The notes under the pieces are model-generated. The model saw only the letters and a list, made by a program, of their open reading frames with translations. It did not search any database and was not told where the DNA came from. A program made the translations under genes and the position numbers. Positions 24,013-32,696 of a stretch of DNA of 64,000 nucleotides are shown here, one piece after another. Each line of letters starts with the position of its first letter. Position 1 is the stretch's first letter. Location of the stretch: contig NZ_VJNO01000035.1 in the NCBI RefSeq assembly GCF_007096885.1, positions 1 to 64,000 of the forward strand, in the 5' to 3' direction. The DNA comes from Streptomyces sp. 130. GTDB taxonomy: Bacteria; Actinomycetota; Actinomycetes; Streptomycetales; Streptomycetaceae.

Positions 24013-25467
24013 ATGAAACGCACCGCTGCCTTCGCCACGACGGCCTGCCTCCTGTGCCTGGCCGCCGCCACCGCCGCCACCGCTCCCGCCGCGGCCGACT
24101 ACTCGGGCAACCCGCTGGCCGGGGACAACGGCTTCGGGGTGATCGTCCAGGACGACGCCGTCCTCGGCAGTACGGAGACCGAGGGGTCCGTCGCCATCGG
24201 CGGGAACCTCACCTACGGGCCGGGGTACAACGTCGCGCTGCACACCCCCGGCACGTTCACCGCGCCCGGCGACGACCACCCGACCGCCCTGCTCGTCGGC
24301 GGCAGAATCGATCATGCGGCCAGTGCGCCGCAGGGCGTGCTCCAGGTCCTCAACGACGGCTATGTGAAGGTCGGCGACCCGACCGGCTCGTCGGTCCTGG
24401 ACGAGGACTCCAACGGCGCCCAGGTGAACACCCACATCGTCGCCGAGGGGGCCGGTTACGACTCGACGCCCCGTGTGCAGCAGACGGTGCACCAGCCGGT
24501 CGAGTCCGTCACCGACACCACGGGCCTGCCCGACCTCGACGCCCTCTTCGCGGACTTCCGCGACCGCTCGGACGCCATCGACACCTGCGCCACCAACGTC
24601 GTCCTGCGCGACGCCGAAGGCGTCCCGCTGCCCGACCAGACGGGCTTCCCCGCCGGGACGAGCGCGCACATCACCCTCACCGAGGGCGAGACGAACGTGC
24701 TCCGGCTGACCGGCGAGCAGCTGAACAACCTGTCCGAGATCACCTTCGACAACCAGCCGGACGCGACGACCCCGTTCGTGGTCGACGTCGACACGACCGG
24801 CACGGACGGGACGTTCGTCTGGCACATCCCGACCCTCGCGGGCGTCTCCGGCGACCAGGCCCCGTACATGCTGTGGAACTTCCCCGACGCCACCGACATC
24901 ACGATCGCCGACGGCGACTCGCTGGAGGGCACGATCTACGCGCCCCGCGCCCACCTCACGGACCTCGACCCGTCCAACATCGAGGGCTCCGTCGTCGTAC
25001 GGGAGCTGACGGCCGGGCCGCTCGACGCCGACGGCACCGTGGTGAACGCGGGCGAGATCCACGAGTTCCCGTTCGCCACCGACATCGACTGCGAGGGCAC
25101 GGAACCCTCCCCGTCCCCGAGCCCGACGGGCGCCACCCAGAGTCCCACGCCCACCCCGACCCCCACCGGCGCCACCGAGAGCCCCACGCCGACCCCCACG
25201 GACGCCACGGAAAGCCCCACGCCGACCCCGACGGGCGCCACGGAAAGCCCCACCCCGACCCCCACGGGCACCGCCTCCGGCCCGCACCCGAGCCACAGCC
25301 ACCCCGGGCCGCCCGGCCACGGCGGCGGACACCACCACCGGCCGCCGCACGGCGGCTGGCTCGCCGACACCGGCACGTCCTCCACCCTCTACGCGGTGGC
25401 CGGCGCCTTCGCCCTGGCCACGGCCGGGATCTTCCTGCTGGGCCGCAGGCGCAGGCCGAAGCACTGA
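24013..25467 (+). CDS. Choice-of-anchor-A surface protein with LAXTG sortase signal
   Basis: This 484-residue exported protein has a signal peptide (MKRTAAFATTACLLCLAAATAATAPAAA) and a collagen-binding-like choice-of-anchor-A domain (NGFGVIVQDDAVLGSTETEGSVAIGGNL to SLEGTIYAPRAHLTDLDPSNIEGSVVV). A tandem GATESPTPTPT repeat stalk and a Gly/His/Pro-rich segment follow. The C-terminus is LADTG at 450-454, a hydrophobic helix and RRRRPKH. LAXTG is the class E sortase motif of Streptomyces, so the protein should be covalently attached to peptidoglycan. Ligand unknown. Confidence 0.9.
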   Translation: MKRTAAFATTACLLCLAAATAATAPAAADYSGNPLAGDNGFGVIVQDDAVLGSTETEGSVAIGGNLTYGPGYNVALHTPGTFTAPGDDHPTALLVGGRIDHAASAPQGVLQVLNDGYVKVGDPTGSSVLDEDSNGAQVNTHIVAEGAGYDSTPRVQQTVHQPVESVTDTTGLPDLDALFADFRDRSDAIDTCATNVVLRDAEGVPLPDQTGFPAGTSAHITLTEGETNVLRLTGEQLNNLSEITFDNQPDATTPFVVDVDTTGTDGTFVWHIPTLAGVSGDQAPYMLWNFPDATDITIADGDSLEGTIYAPRAHLTDLDPSNIEGSVVVRELTAGPLDADGTVVNAGEIHEFPFATDIDCEGTEPSPSPSPTGATQSPTPTPTPTGATESPTPTPTDATESPTPTPTGATESPTPTPTGTASGPHPSHSHPGPPGHGGGHHHRPPHGGWLADTGTSSTLYAVAGAFALATAGIFLLGRRRRPKH

Positions 25468-25474
25468 CGCGGCC

Positions 25475-25966
25475 TCACCGCCCCGGGAACCGCTCCCCGC
25501 ACGCGCTGCAGAACACCGGCGCCGACTCCGGGGACATCCGCCCGCACTCCGGGCAGACCCGGTCCAGCGCACAGGGCGCCTCGCCGCCCTCCCGCGCGTA
25601 CACCGTCGGCTTGAGCGCCAGGCCGGGGCGGCGGCGGTGGACCGTCAGATAGGCGAGGCCGTCCGGGCCCGCCGTCAGGGAGCGGCGGGAGGTGCGGGGC
25701 AGCCAGGTCGCCGTCGTCGGGGTCAGGGCCAGGGGCTCCGCGCCGTCGCCCGGGGTCAGCCGGCCGCTGCCCGCCAGGACCACCAGGAGGACGTCGAGCG
25801 CGTCCTCCTGGTGCTCCCCGACCTCCGCGCCCGGCGGCAGCCGCACGAGGTTCGCGTCCAGCTCCCTCCCCGGGCGGTCGAGCTGCCACAGGGCGCCCCG
25901 GTCGTCGGGGGATGCGGCGGCGAGCAGGTCGTCCAGTACGGCGAGTACCTCGGGAGTCGCGTTCAC
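25475..25966 (-). CDS. Cupin protein with C-terminal zinc ribbon
   Basis: This 163-residue protein has a cupin fold (DANLVRLPPGAEVGEHQEDALDVLLVVLAGSGRLT, WLPRTSRRSLTAGPDGLAYLTVHRRRPG) followed by a two-knuckle zinc ribbon CPECG...CSACG at the end. The first knuckle sits after a third Cys (APCALDRVC). Ligand and partners unknown. GTG at 25966 is chosen; longer in-frame starts run into the palindromic repeat element upstream. It converges with the sortase-anchored protein gene, 7 bp away. Confidence 0.75.
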   Translation of the reverse strand: MNATPEVLAVLDDLLAAASPDDRGALWQLDRPGRELDANLVRLPPGAEVGEHQEDALDVLLVVLAGSGRLTPGDGAEPLALTPTTATWLPRTSRRSLTAGPDGLAYLTVHRRRPGLALKPTVYAREGGEAPCALDRVCPECGRMSPESAPVFCSACGERFPGR

Positions 25967-25994
25967 GCCGCCCAGGCTACGACCGCGCGGGCCT

Positions 25995-26158
25995 AAGGGC
26001 TGTCCCGTAATCCCTGGTGGATCAGCGTGCGGCGTCAGACGCGGTGCATCGCAAGGCGGAGGGACGCCCGAATACTGGGTGTATTCGGGCGTTCCGACAA
26101 CGCGGCGAGGTGCCGTGGCTGTCGTCGCACGCCCGCCAGGGATTACGGGACAGCCCTT
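25995..26158. repeat. 164-bp palindromic MITE-like element
   Basis: The ends are perfect 23-bp inverted repeats (25995-26017 and 26136-26158) beginning AAGGGCTGTCCCGTAATC. Inside is a second perfect hairpin, ACGCCCGAATAC/GTATTCGGGCGT, with a 5-base loop near 26071-26099, and an outer imperfect pair GCGTGCG...CGCACGC. No reading frame is present. The whole unit can fold as one long hairpin. Similar GGGCTGTCCCGTAA-ended repeats recur, from memory, in Streptomyces intergenic regions. It separates two divergently transcribed genes. Confidence 0.88.
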
Positions 26159-26195
26159 GGGCTGTACGCCGCCGAGCGAGGGAGACACGTACGCC

Positions 26196-27173
26196 ATGGG
26201 ACGCCTGCCCGACGAGAAGTACCCGCCGATCGAGCCCTACGACCACGGCATGCTCGACGTCGGCGACGGCAACCACGTCTACTGGGAGGTCTGCGGCAAC
26301 CCGGCCGGCAAGCCCGCCCTCGTCGTCCACGGCGGCCCCGGCTCCGGCTGCACCGAGCGGGCCCGGCAGTACTTCGACCCCGAGCGCTACCGCGTCGTCC
26401 TCTTCGACCAGCGCAACTGCGGGCGCTCCACCCCGCACGCGAGCGACCCGGCCGTCGACCTGCGGCACAACACCACGGACCACCTCGTCGCCGACATCGA
26501 ACGCCTCCGCGCCCACCTCGGGATCGGCCGCTGGCTGCTGTACGGGGGTTCCTGGGGGTCCACGCTGATCCTGGCGTACGCCCAGCGGCACCCGGAGCGG
26601 GTGAGCGAGATCGTGATCCCGGCGGTGACCACGACCCGGCGCTCCGAGATCGACTGGCTGTACCGGGGCGCCGGGCTCTTCTACCCGGAGGCACGGGACC
26701 GCTTCCGGGCCCACGTCCCGGAGGCCGCGAGCGACGCGACCCCGGATGTGCTCGCCGCGTACGCCCGGCGCACCGTGGACCCCGACCCGGCGGTACGGGC
26801 GGCGGCGACGGCGGAGTGGTGCGCCTGGGAGGACGCGGTGCTCTCGGGGGAGGCGTACGCGGGGCCGCCCCCGTACAGCGGGCGCCCGGGGCGGGCGCAG
26901 GCGGCGCTGGTGCGGATCTGCTCGCACTACTTCTCGCACGGCGCCTGGCTGGAGGAGGGGCAGCTGATCCGGGACGCGGGGCGGCTGGCCGGGATTCCCG
27001 GGGTGCTCGTCCACGGACGGCGGGACCTGGGCGGGCCGCTCGGCACGGCGTGGGAGCTGGCCGGGGCGTGGCCGGACGCGGAGCTGACGGTGATCGAGGA
27101 CGCGGGGCACCTGGGCGGTGCGGCGACGAGCCGGGCGATCCTCGCGGCACTCGACCGGTTCGCGGGCGCGTAG
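26196..27173 (+). CDS. pip: Prolyl aminopeptidase (proline iminopeptidase)
   Basis: This 325-residue alpha/beta hydrolase of peptidase family S33 removes N-terminal proline from peptides. Marks are the oxyanion-hole HGGPGSGC, the family signature FDQRNCGRSTPHAS, the nucleophile S119 in GGSWGS, and the late Asp and His in VHGRRDLGGPLG and EDAGHLGG. Length is normal for the family. GGGAGA lies upstream of the ATG at 26196, which begins 37 bp after the palindromic element. Confidence 0.92.
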   Translation: MGRLPDEKYPPIEPYDHGMLDVGDGNHVYWEVCGNPAGKPALVVHGGPGSGCTERARQYFDPERYRVVLFDQRNCGRSTPHASDPAVDLRHNTTDHLVADIERLRAHLGIGRWLLYGGSWGSTLILAYAQRHPERVSEIVIPAVTTTRRSEIDWLYRGAGLFYPEARDRFRAHVPEAASDATPDVLAAYARRTVDPDPAVRAAATAEWCAWEDAVLSGEAYAGPPPYSGRPGRAQAALVRICSHYFSHGAWLEEGQLIRDAGRLAGIPGVLVHGRRDLGGPLGTAWELAGAWPDAELTVIEDAGHLGGAATSRAILAALDRFAGA

Positions 27174-27188
27174 CGGGCGGCATGCTTG

Positions 27189-27206
27189 CTTCGAGTGCGC
27201 TCGAAG
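27189..27206 (+). promoter_or_regulatory. Inverted repeat over the aldo/keto reductase ribosome site
   Basis: CTTCGAG at 27189-27195 and CTCGAAG at 27200-27206 are a perfect 7-bp inverted repeat with a 4-bp spacer (TCGAG-N4-CTCGA core). The right arm overlaps the AAGGAG ribosome site at 27204-27209. It could be a regulator site related to, but not matching, the TCGAAC-N4-GTTCGA LexA box, or a small mRNA hairpin. Confidence 0.5.
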
Positions 27207-27214
27207 GAGTTGGC

Positions 27215-28219
27215 TTGGGGTCCATGAAGTACACGCAGCTCGGACGCACCGGACTCAAGGTAAGCCGCCTCGTCCTGGGGACGATGAACTTCGGCCCCCA
27301 GACCAACGAGAGCGACAGTCACGACCTCATGGACGCCGCGCTGGACGCCGGCGTCAACTTCTTCGACACCGCGAACGTCTACGGCTGGGGCGAGAACAAG
27401 GGTCGCACCGAGGAGATCCTCGGCACCTGGTTCGCCAAGGGCGGCGACCGCCGCGACAAGGTCGTGCTCGCCACCAAGGTCTACGGCAACATGGGCCCCG
27501 ACGGCGAGGCCTGGCCGAACCACGACAAGCTGTCGGCCGTCAACATCCGCCGGGCCGTCGACGCCAGCCTGAAGCGGCTCCAGACGGACCACATCGATCT
27601 GTACCAGTTCCACCACGTCGACCGGGACACCCCGATCGAGGAGATCTGGCAGGCCATCGACGTACTGATCCAGCAGGGCAAGATCCTTTACGCCGGTTCC
27701 TCGAACTTCTCCGGCTACAAGATCGCCCAGGCCAACGAGCGCGCCCGGCAGCGGGGCAGCTACGGCCTGGTCAGCGAGCAGTGCATCTACAACCTGATGG
27801 AGCGCGGCGCCGAGATGGAGGTCATCCCGGCCTCCCAGGAGTACGGCCTCGGCGTCATCCCGTGGTCGCCGCTGCACGGCGGCCTCCTCGGCGGCGCCAT
27901 CCGCAAGGAGCGCGAGGGCGGCGGCGCCCGCTCCACCTCCGGCCGCTCCGGTGACGCGCTGGCCGACCCGAAGGTACGGGCGCAGGTGCAGGCGTACGAG
28001 GACCTGCTGGACAAGCACGGTCTGGAGCCCGGTGAGGTGGGCCTCGCCTGGCTGCTGACCCGGCCCGGGATCACCGGCCCGATCTCCGGCCCCCGCACGC
28101 GGGAGCAGCTCGACTCGGCGTTGCGCGCGGTGGAGCTGGAGCTGTCGGCGGAGGTGCTGGACGCGCTGGACGAGATCTTCCCCGGCCCGGGTCCGTCGCC
28201 GGAGAACTTCGCCTGGTAG
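27215..28219 (+). CDS. Aldo/keto reductase
   Basis: This ~334-residue NADPH-dependent (beta/alpha)8 oxidoreductase has MKYTQLGRTGLKVSRLVLGTMNFG, the catalytic Asp-Tyr pair in GVNFFDTANVYGWGENKG, the Lys in ATKVYG and His in LYQFHHVD, plus a C-terminal cofactor-binding GPRTREQLDSAL. It belongs to the YajO/AKR11-like group. AAGGAG sits 5 bases before a TTG at 27215 but 14 before the ATG at 27224, so I prefer TTG; the ATG would remove three residues. Substrate unknown. Confidence 0.9.
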   Translation: MGSMKYTQLGRTGLKVSRLVLGTMNFGPQTNESDSHDLMDAALDAGVNFFDTANVYGWGENKGRTEEILGTWFAKGGDRRDKVVLATKVYGNMGPDGEAWPNHDKLSAVNIRRAVDASLKRLQTDHIDLYQFHHVDRDTPIEEIWQAIDVLIQQGKILYAGSSNFSGYKIAQANERARQRGSYGLVSEQCIYNLMERGAEMEVIPASQEYGLGVIPWSPLHGGLLGGAIRKEREGGGARSTSGRSGDALADPKVRAQVQAYEDLLDKHGLEPGEVGLAWLLTRPGITGPISGPRTREQLDSALRAVELELSAEVLDALDEIFPGPGPSPENFAW

Positions 28220-28228
28220 AGGCGCCTG

Positions 28229-28315
28229 TCAGCCGAGGGCTGCCGCCACGGCGACGACGACGAACATCAGTACGAGCACGGCCGCCATGATGCGGTTTCT
28301 GGTCTTCGGGTCCAC
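28229..28315 (-). CDS. 28-residue single-helix membrane peptide
   Basis: A tiny frame from GTG at 28315 encodes MDPKTRNRIMAAVLVLMF followed by VVVVAVAAALG-type residues: a charged N-terminus and one membrane helix. The layout DPKTRNRIMAA + helix is one I recall from very small Streptomyces membrane proteins. It lies between the aldo/keto reductase and the MFS terminator, with AGG upstream. Conservation across genomes would decide. Confidence 0.6.
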   Translation of the reverse strand: MDPKTRNRIMAAVLVLMFVVVAVAAALG

Positions 28316-28350
28316 CCGACGAGCCTAACCGGACGGCCATCGGCGCACGC

Positions 28351-28390
28351 GACGCGGCCCCGCCCCGGGGAACCGGGACGGGGCCGCGTC
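28351..28390 (-). terminator. Intrinsic terminator after the MarR-MFS operon
   Basis: GACGCGGCCCCG pairs with CGGGGCCGCGTC, with an inner CCCGG/CCGGG, around a GGAA-type loop. It lies 22 bp past the MFS stop and can form in either orientation. Confidence 0.85.
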
Positions 28391-28412
28391 GTCATGTACG
28401 GGCGAGGAGCCG

Positions 28413-29747
28413 TTACGCCGCCGTGGCCAGCTGCTCGCGCTGCACGAAGCGGACGTGCGGGCGGCCCGGGCGCAGGTCCACCTTGAGGCGCAGACCGCCG
28501 AGGCGGGCCAGGATCACGCCGATGCCGACCGCCGCCGCGAGGGACAGCGCGCCGCCGACGACCATGCCGGTGCGGGGGCCGTACGCGTCGCTGATCCAGC
28601 CGACGATCGGGGCGCCCACCGGCGTGCCCCCGGCGAAGACCATCATGTACAGGCTCATCACCCGGCCGCGCATGGCCGGGTCGGAGGCCATCTGGACGCT
28701 CGTGTTGGCGCTGATGTTGGTCGTCAGGCCGATCATGCCGATCGGCACCAGCAGGACCGCGAACATCCAGACCGACGGTGCGAGCGCCGCGATGATCTCC
28801 AGCAGGCCGAAGGCCGTACCGGCGGCGACCAGCATCCGCAGCCGCGAGGAGCGGCGGCGGGCGGCGAGCAGGGCGCCGGCCAGCGAGCCGGCGGCCATGA
28901 GGATGTTGAAGAACGAGTACATCCCGGCGCCGCCGTGGAAGATCTCGTCCGCGAAGGCCGTCAGCCAGATCGGGAAGTTGAAGCCGAAGGTGCCGACGAA
29001 GCCGACCAGGACGATCGGCCAGATCAGCTCGGGGCGCCCGGAGACGTACCGCAGCCCCTCGCGGAGCTGCCCCTTGGCGCGCGGCACGACGACGGACTTG
29101 TGGAGCTCGCTCGTCCGCATCATCATCAGGCCGACGAGCGGGGCGAGGAACGACAGGCCGTTGAACATGAAGGCCCAGCCGCTGCCGACCGTGGTGATCA
29201 GCACACCCGCGACGGCGGGCCCGACGAGCCGGGCCGACTGGAAGTTCGCCGAGTTCAGGCTGACCGCGTTGCGCAGCTGCGCGGGGCCGACCATCTCGGA
29301 CACGAACGCCTGCCGGGCCGGGTTGTCGACCACGGTGACCATGCCGAGCAGGAACGCGATGAGATAGACGTGCCAGACCTGGACCACGCCGGAGAGCGTG
29401 AGCACGGCGAGCACGACACCGCAGGCGCCCAGGGCGGCCTGGCTGACGAGCAGGAGCTTGCGCTTCGGCAGCCGGTCGGCGATGACGCCGCCGTACAGGC
29501 CGAACAGCAGCATGGGGAGGAACTGGAGTGCCGTGGTGATGCCCACGGCGGCGGCGGACCCGGTGAGGCTCAGGACGAGCCAGTCCTGCGTGATGCGGGA
29601 CATCCAGGTGCCGGTGTTGGAGATCACGGCGCCCGTGGCGAACAGGCGGTAGTTGCGGATCTTCAGCGACGAGAAGGTCCCGCCGGTCTTGCTCTCGTGG
29701 GTGGAAGTCGGTGCGGGGGCGGAGTCTGCTCCGGATCCCGTACTCAA
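28413..29747 (-). CDS. MFS transporter, EntS/MFS_3-like
   Basis: This 444-residue 12-helix major facilitator has the start LKIRNYRLFATGAVISNTGTWMSRITQDWLVL and the loop YGGVIADRLPKRKLLLVSQA, characteristic of the MFS_3/EntS group (siderophore, macrolide or drug exporters). The preferred start is TTG at 29747, nine bases after AGGAGG; an ATG at 29774 has no ribosome site. It is 60 bp downstream of a MarR regulator in the same direction, which predicts substrate-induced export. Confidence 0.88.
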   Translation of the reverse strand: MSTGSGADSAPAPTSTHESKTGGTFSSLKIRNYRLFATGAVISNTGTWMSRITQDWLVLSLTGSAAAVGITTALQFLPMLLFGLYGGVIADRLPKRKLLLVSQAALGACGVVLAVLTLSGVVQVWHVYLIAFLLGMVTVVDNPARQAFVSEMVGPAQLRNAVSLNSANFQSARLVGPAVAGVLITTVGSGWAFMFNGLSFLAPLVGLMMMRTSELHKSVVVPRAKGQLREGLRYVSGRPELIWPIVLVGFVGTFGFNFPIWLTAFADEIFHGGAGMYSFFNILMAAGSLAGALLAARRRSSRLRMLVAAGTAFGLLEIIAALAPSVWMFAVLLVPIGMIGLTTNISANTSVQMASDPAMRGRVMSLYMMVFAGGTPVGAPIVGWISDAYGPRTGMVVGGALSLAAAVGIGVILARLGGLRLKVDLRPGRPHVRFVQREQLATAA

Positions 29748-29807
29748 AAGGGTTCGCCTCCTCGGCGTGGACATCTTGCTGGCTGACGGGGACGGAGGAC
29801 GCGTCTC

Positions 29808-30248
29808 CTACAGGTGGGCGAGCTTCTCCAGCACGGGCGCCGCGTTGCGCAGCGTCTCCCACTCGTCCTCGTCCAGACCCTCGGCGAGCGTGGTCAGCCA
29901 GGCGTTCCGCTTCTTGCGGCTCTCGGCGAGCATGGCCTCGGCCTGCTCGGTCTGGCTGACCATCTTCTGACGACGGTCATCGGGGTGCGGTTCCAGCCTG
30001 ACCAGACCCTTCGACTCCAGCAACGCGACGATGCGGGTCATCGAGGGCGGCTGCACGTGCTCCTTGCGGGCCAGCTCACCCGGAGTGGCGGAACCACAGC
30101 GGGCCAGCGTGCCGAGCACCGACATCTCGGTCGGGCTCAGCGACTCGTCGACGCGCTGGTGCTTCAGGCGCCGGCTGAGCAGCATGACGGCGGAACGGAG
30201 GGAGCTCACGGCGGCGGCACTGTCGCCGTCGTGGATCAGGTCAGGCAT
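29808..30248 (-). CDS. MarR-family transcriptional regulator
   Basis: This 146-residue winged-helix repressor has LMLLSRRLKHQRV-type N-terminus, recognition helix KEHVQPPSMTRIVALLESKGLVRLEPHPDDRRQKMVSQT (the wing DxRxK is intact) and a C-terminal dimerisation helix. It is the first gene of a two-gene operon with the MFS transporter. The inverted repeat just upstream of its start is a likely autoregulatory site. Confidence 0.93.
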   Translation of the reverse strand: MPDLIHDGDSAAAVSSLRSAVMLLSRRLKHQRVDESLSPTEMSVLGTLARCGSATPGELARKEHVQPPSMTRIVALLESKGLVRLEPHPDDRRQKMVSQTEQAEAMLAESRKKRNAWLTTLAEGLDEDEWETLRNAAPVLEKLAHL

Positions 30249-30253
30249 GTTTG

Positions 30254-30279
30254 TTAGCGTAACTCATTACCTACTCTAA
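30254..30279. promoter_or_regulatory. Probable MarR operator
   Basis: TTAGCGTA at 30254-30261 and TACTCTAA at 30272-30279 are near-perfect inverted arms (7 of 8) with a 10-bp spacer, starting 6 bp upstream of the marR start codon. The AT-rich context fits a promoter-operator overlap. Confidence 0.55.
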
Positions 30280-30438
30280 AGAGCACCTGTGGTACACGCG
30301 CGAGAGCGAGATCACTCCGCCCGACCTGATCGACACGGGGCGTGAAAGGTGGCGGGTTTACCAATCGATCACCCAAACGAGTGAGTCGACGGCGGAAAAT
30401 CTCGCGTGGCGGGCCCGTGGGGCGCAACCCTGCTTGGC

Positions 30439-30663
30439 ATGGGATCGACAGTGCTCAGCCTGCGCATAGACGGTGAGCTGCTCGACCGGCTCAAGCAGCA
30501 CGCCGCGAAACGCGGAATGAGCGTCCAGGACTATGTGGTCCGGACGCTCATTCGCGACGACTTCGACGAGCGCTTCCAGGCGGCCGTCGAGGAGACGGAG
30601 AAGTTCTACGGCCCGGAGAAGCTCTGCCCGGCGGACGGCGTGCCGGCCGAGGAGGTCAACTGA
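30439..30663 (+). CDS. Ribbon-helix-helix (CopG-like) DNA-binding protein
   Basis: This 74-residue protein begins with the RHH strand STVLSLRIDGELLDRLKQHAAKRGMSVQDYVVRTLIRDDF and then has an acidic helix EETEKFYG. No toxin partner is adjacent. The 190-bp gap before it (30249-30438) contains the marR promoter region and AT-rich sequence up to this gene. No clear ribosome site precedes the ATG. Confidence 0.8.
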   Translation: MGSTVLSLRIDGELLDRLKQHAAKRGMSVQDYVVRTLIRDDFDERFQAAVEETEKFYGPEKLCPADGVPAEEVN

Positions 30664-30690
30664 CCCCCGGGCCGGCCCGCGCCCCCGCCC

Positions 30691-32145
30691 TTACGTGAGA
30701 CCGAGCGCCGGCATCATGTAGTAGAAGACGAAGACCGCCGACACCGCGTACATCGCCACGGGCACCTCGCGGCCCCGGCCGGTGGCCAGCCGCAGCACGG
30801 TGAAGGCGATGAAGCCGATGCCGATGCCGTTGGTGATCGAGTACGTGAACGGCATCATGACCATCGCGAGGAACGCCGGGATCGCCAGCGTGAAGTCGCT
30901 CCAGTCGATGTCCCGCACCGAGCCCGCGATGATCAGGAAGCCCACCGCCAGCAGGGCGGGGGTCGCCGCCTGCGAGGGGACCATGGTCGCCAGCGGCGTG
31001 AGGAACAGCGACACCGTGAACAGCAGTCCCGTGACGATGCTGGCCAGGCCCGTGCGGGCCCCCTCGCCGACGCCCGCCGTGGACTCCACGAAGCAGGTCG
31101 AGGCGGAGGAGGAGCTCGCGCCGCCCGCGGCGACCGCGACACCGTCAACGAAGAGCACCCGGTTGATGCCCGGGAAGTTGCCGTCGCGGTCCGTCAGCTT
31201 GGCCTCGTCGCCGACCCCGAGGATGGTGCCCATCGCGTCGAAGAAGCAGGACAGCAGCACGGTGAAGACGAACAGGATGCCGGTCAGGACGCCGACCTCG
31301 TGGAAACCGCCGAACAGGCTGAACTGACCGACCAGCCCGAAGTCCGGGGTGGCCACGGGATTGCCCGGCCACTCCGGCACGGTCAGCCCCCACGCCTCGC
31401 CCGGCAGGTCCGCGGCCCCTTCGATGATCAGCGCGACGACGGTCATCGCCACGATGGAGATCAGGATCGCGCCCGGCACCTTGCGGACGATCAGGATCAG
31501 GGTGAGCAGCGCGCCCAGGACGAAGACCAGGACCGGCCAGCCGTTGAGGTGGCCGTCGGAGCCGAGCTGAAGCGGCACGGTGGTGTGCGCGGCGTCCGGC
31601 ATGCGGGAGACGAAGCCCGAGTCGACCAGGCCGATGAGCAGGATGAACAGGCCGATACCGATCGCGATGCCCTTGCGCAGCGAGCCCGGTACGGCGTTCA
31701 TCACGCGTTCCCGCAGCCCGGTCGCGACCAGCAGCATGACCACGATGCCCGCGAGGACCACCATGCCCATGGCGTCGGGCCAGCTCATCCGGGGGGCGAG
31801 CTGGAGGGCGACGACGGTGTTGACGCCGAGGCCCGCCGCCAGCGCGATCGGCACGTTGCCGATGACGCCCATGAGCAGCGTGGAGAACGCGGCGGCCAGC
31901 ACGGTCGCGGTGACCAGCTGTCCGCCGTCGAGCTGGTGGCCGTACATGTCCTTCGCGCTGCCCAGGATGATCGGGTTCAGCACGATGATGTACGCCATCG
32001 CGAAGAAGGTCGCGAATCCGCCACGGATCTCGCGGGCTACCGACGACCCCCGCTCGGAGATCTTGAAGAAGCCGTCCAGGCCGCCCGGCGACGGGGAGGA
32101 CGGCGGAGGCGTGGCGTCGACCTTAGCGGTGGCCGAGGGGGACAT
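30691..32145 (-). CDS. NCS2-family (AzgA-like) purine permease
   Basis: This 484-residue transporter has about 12-14 helices and the AzgA/PbuG signature GGFATFFAMAYIIVLNP, GLGVNTVVAL, plus the substrate-site region FDAMGTILGVGDEAKLTDRDG and STAGVGEGARTGLAS. The group imports adenine, guanine or hypoxanthine by proton symport. The ATG at 32145 follows GAGGTCATAC. It is divergent from the DUF2530 gene; 32146-32331 is AT-rich and holds both promoters. Confidence 0.92.
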   Translation of the reverse strand: MSPSATAKVDATPPPSSPSPGGLDGFFKISERGSSVAREIRGGFATFFAMAYIIVLNPIILGSAKDMYGHQLDGGQLVTATVLAAAFSTLLMGVIGNVPIALAAGLGVNTVVALQLAPRMSWPDAMGMVVLAGIVVMLLVATGLRERVMNAVPGSLRKGIAIGIGLFILLIGLVDSGFVSRMPDAAHTTVPLQLGSDGHLNGWPVLVFVLGALLTLILIVRKVPGAILISIVAMTVVALIIEGAADLPGEAWGLTVPEWPGNPVATPDFGLVGQFSLFGGFHEVGVLTGILFVFTVLLSCFFDAMGTILGVGDEAKLTDRDGNFPGINRVLFVDGVAVAAGGASSSSASTCFVESTAGVGEGARTGLASIVTGLLFTVSLFLTPLATMVPSQAATPALLAVGFLIIAGSVRDIDWSDFTLAIPAFLAMVMMPFTYSITNGIGIGFIAFTVLRLATGRGREVPVAMYAVSAVFVFYYMMPALGLT

Positions 32146-32331
32146 GTATGACCTCAGTCGGGTGCGTAGAGGGGGTTGAGTGGTCGCTTTTGGACTTTTA
32201 CACGAACAATTCGAGCCAGCCTTAAGCAGATTCAGTATGAATACATAAGGCGAAGATCGCTATCTCCGCGCGTAGACCCTTGGGCCGACTGGCCCGACGA
32301 CGCTTATATACGCGCCGCATACACTGGCCGC

Positions 32332-32598
32332 ATGGCGAAGTGGACACCCAAGCACGAGGCGCCGGAGCCCCTGGAGGGCCCGGTCGTCGCGACCATCACC
32401 GGCGGCACGATCCTCTGGTTCGTCCTCTTCGTCGTCCAGATCCCGTTCTACGGCTGGTACGACGACCACGGCCACCTGTGGTGGGTGTGGACCTGCCTGG
32501 CCGGCGCCGGCCTCGGCCTGATCGGCATCTGGTACGTACGGGGCCGTGACGCCGCCCTCAAGCGCGCGGCGGCAGCGGCGGCGGCACAGGGCGACTGA
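32332..32598 (+). CDS. DUF2530 small membrane protein
   Basis: This 88-residue protein has two hydrophobic helices (about 20-40 and 50-68) and the DUF2530 core EGPVVATITGGTILWFVLFVVQ and WWVWTCLAGAGLGLIGIWYV, with an Ala-rich cytoplasmic tail. The sequence TACACT at 32320-32325, six bases before the ATG, suggests a leaderless message. Function unknown; it is conserved upstream of permeases in actinomycetes, as here. Confidence 0.88.
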   Translation: MAKWTPKHEAPEPLEGPVVATITGGTILWFVLFVVQIPFYGWYDDHGHLWWVWTCLAGAGLGLIGIWYVRGRDAALKRAAAAAAAQGD

Positions 32599-32696
32599 GC
32601 CCCCGTACGACCACGGGACGATTCCCGTCCTCCCCCGGTACCGTCTTCGCCCGCTCCGGCGGGTGCCCCGGTCGTTCCGCCCGTACCGTCGGAACC

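Noticed and set aside
27189..27206. LexA/SOS box before the aldo/keto reductase
   Set aside because: The repeat is TCGAG-N4-CTCGA rather than TCGAAC-N4-GTTCGA and the gene has no SOS role; kept only as an unassigned inverted repeat.
32190..32215. PurR-type box (CGAACAAT) before the purine permease
   Set aside because: A single half-site by chance composition; Streptomyces is not known to use the Bacillus-type PurR system.
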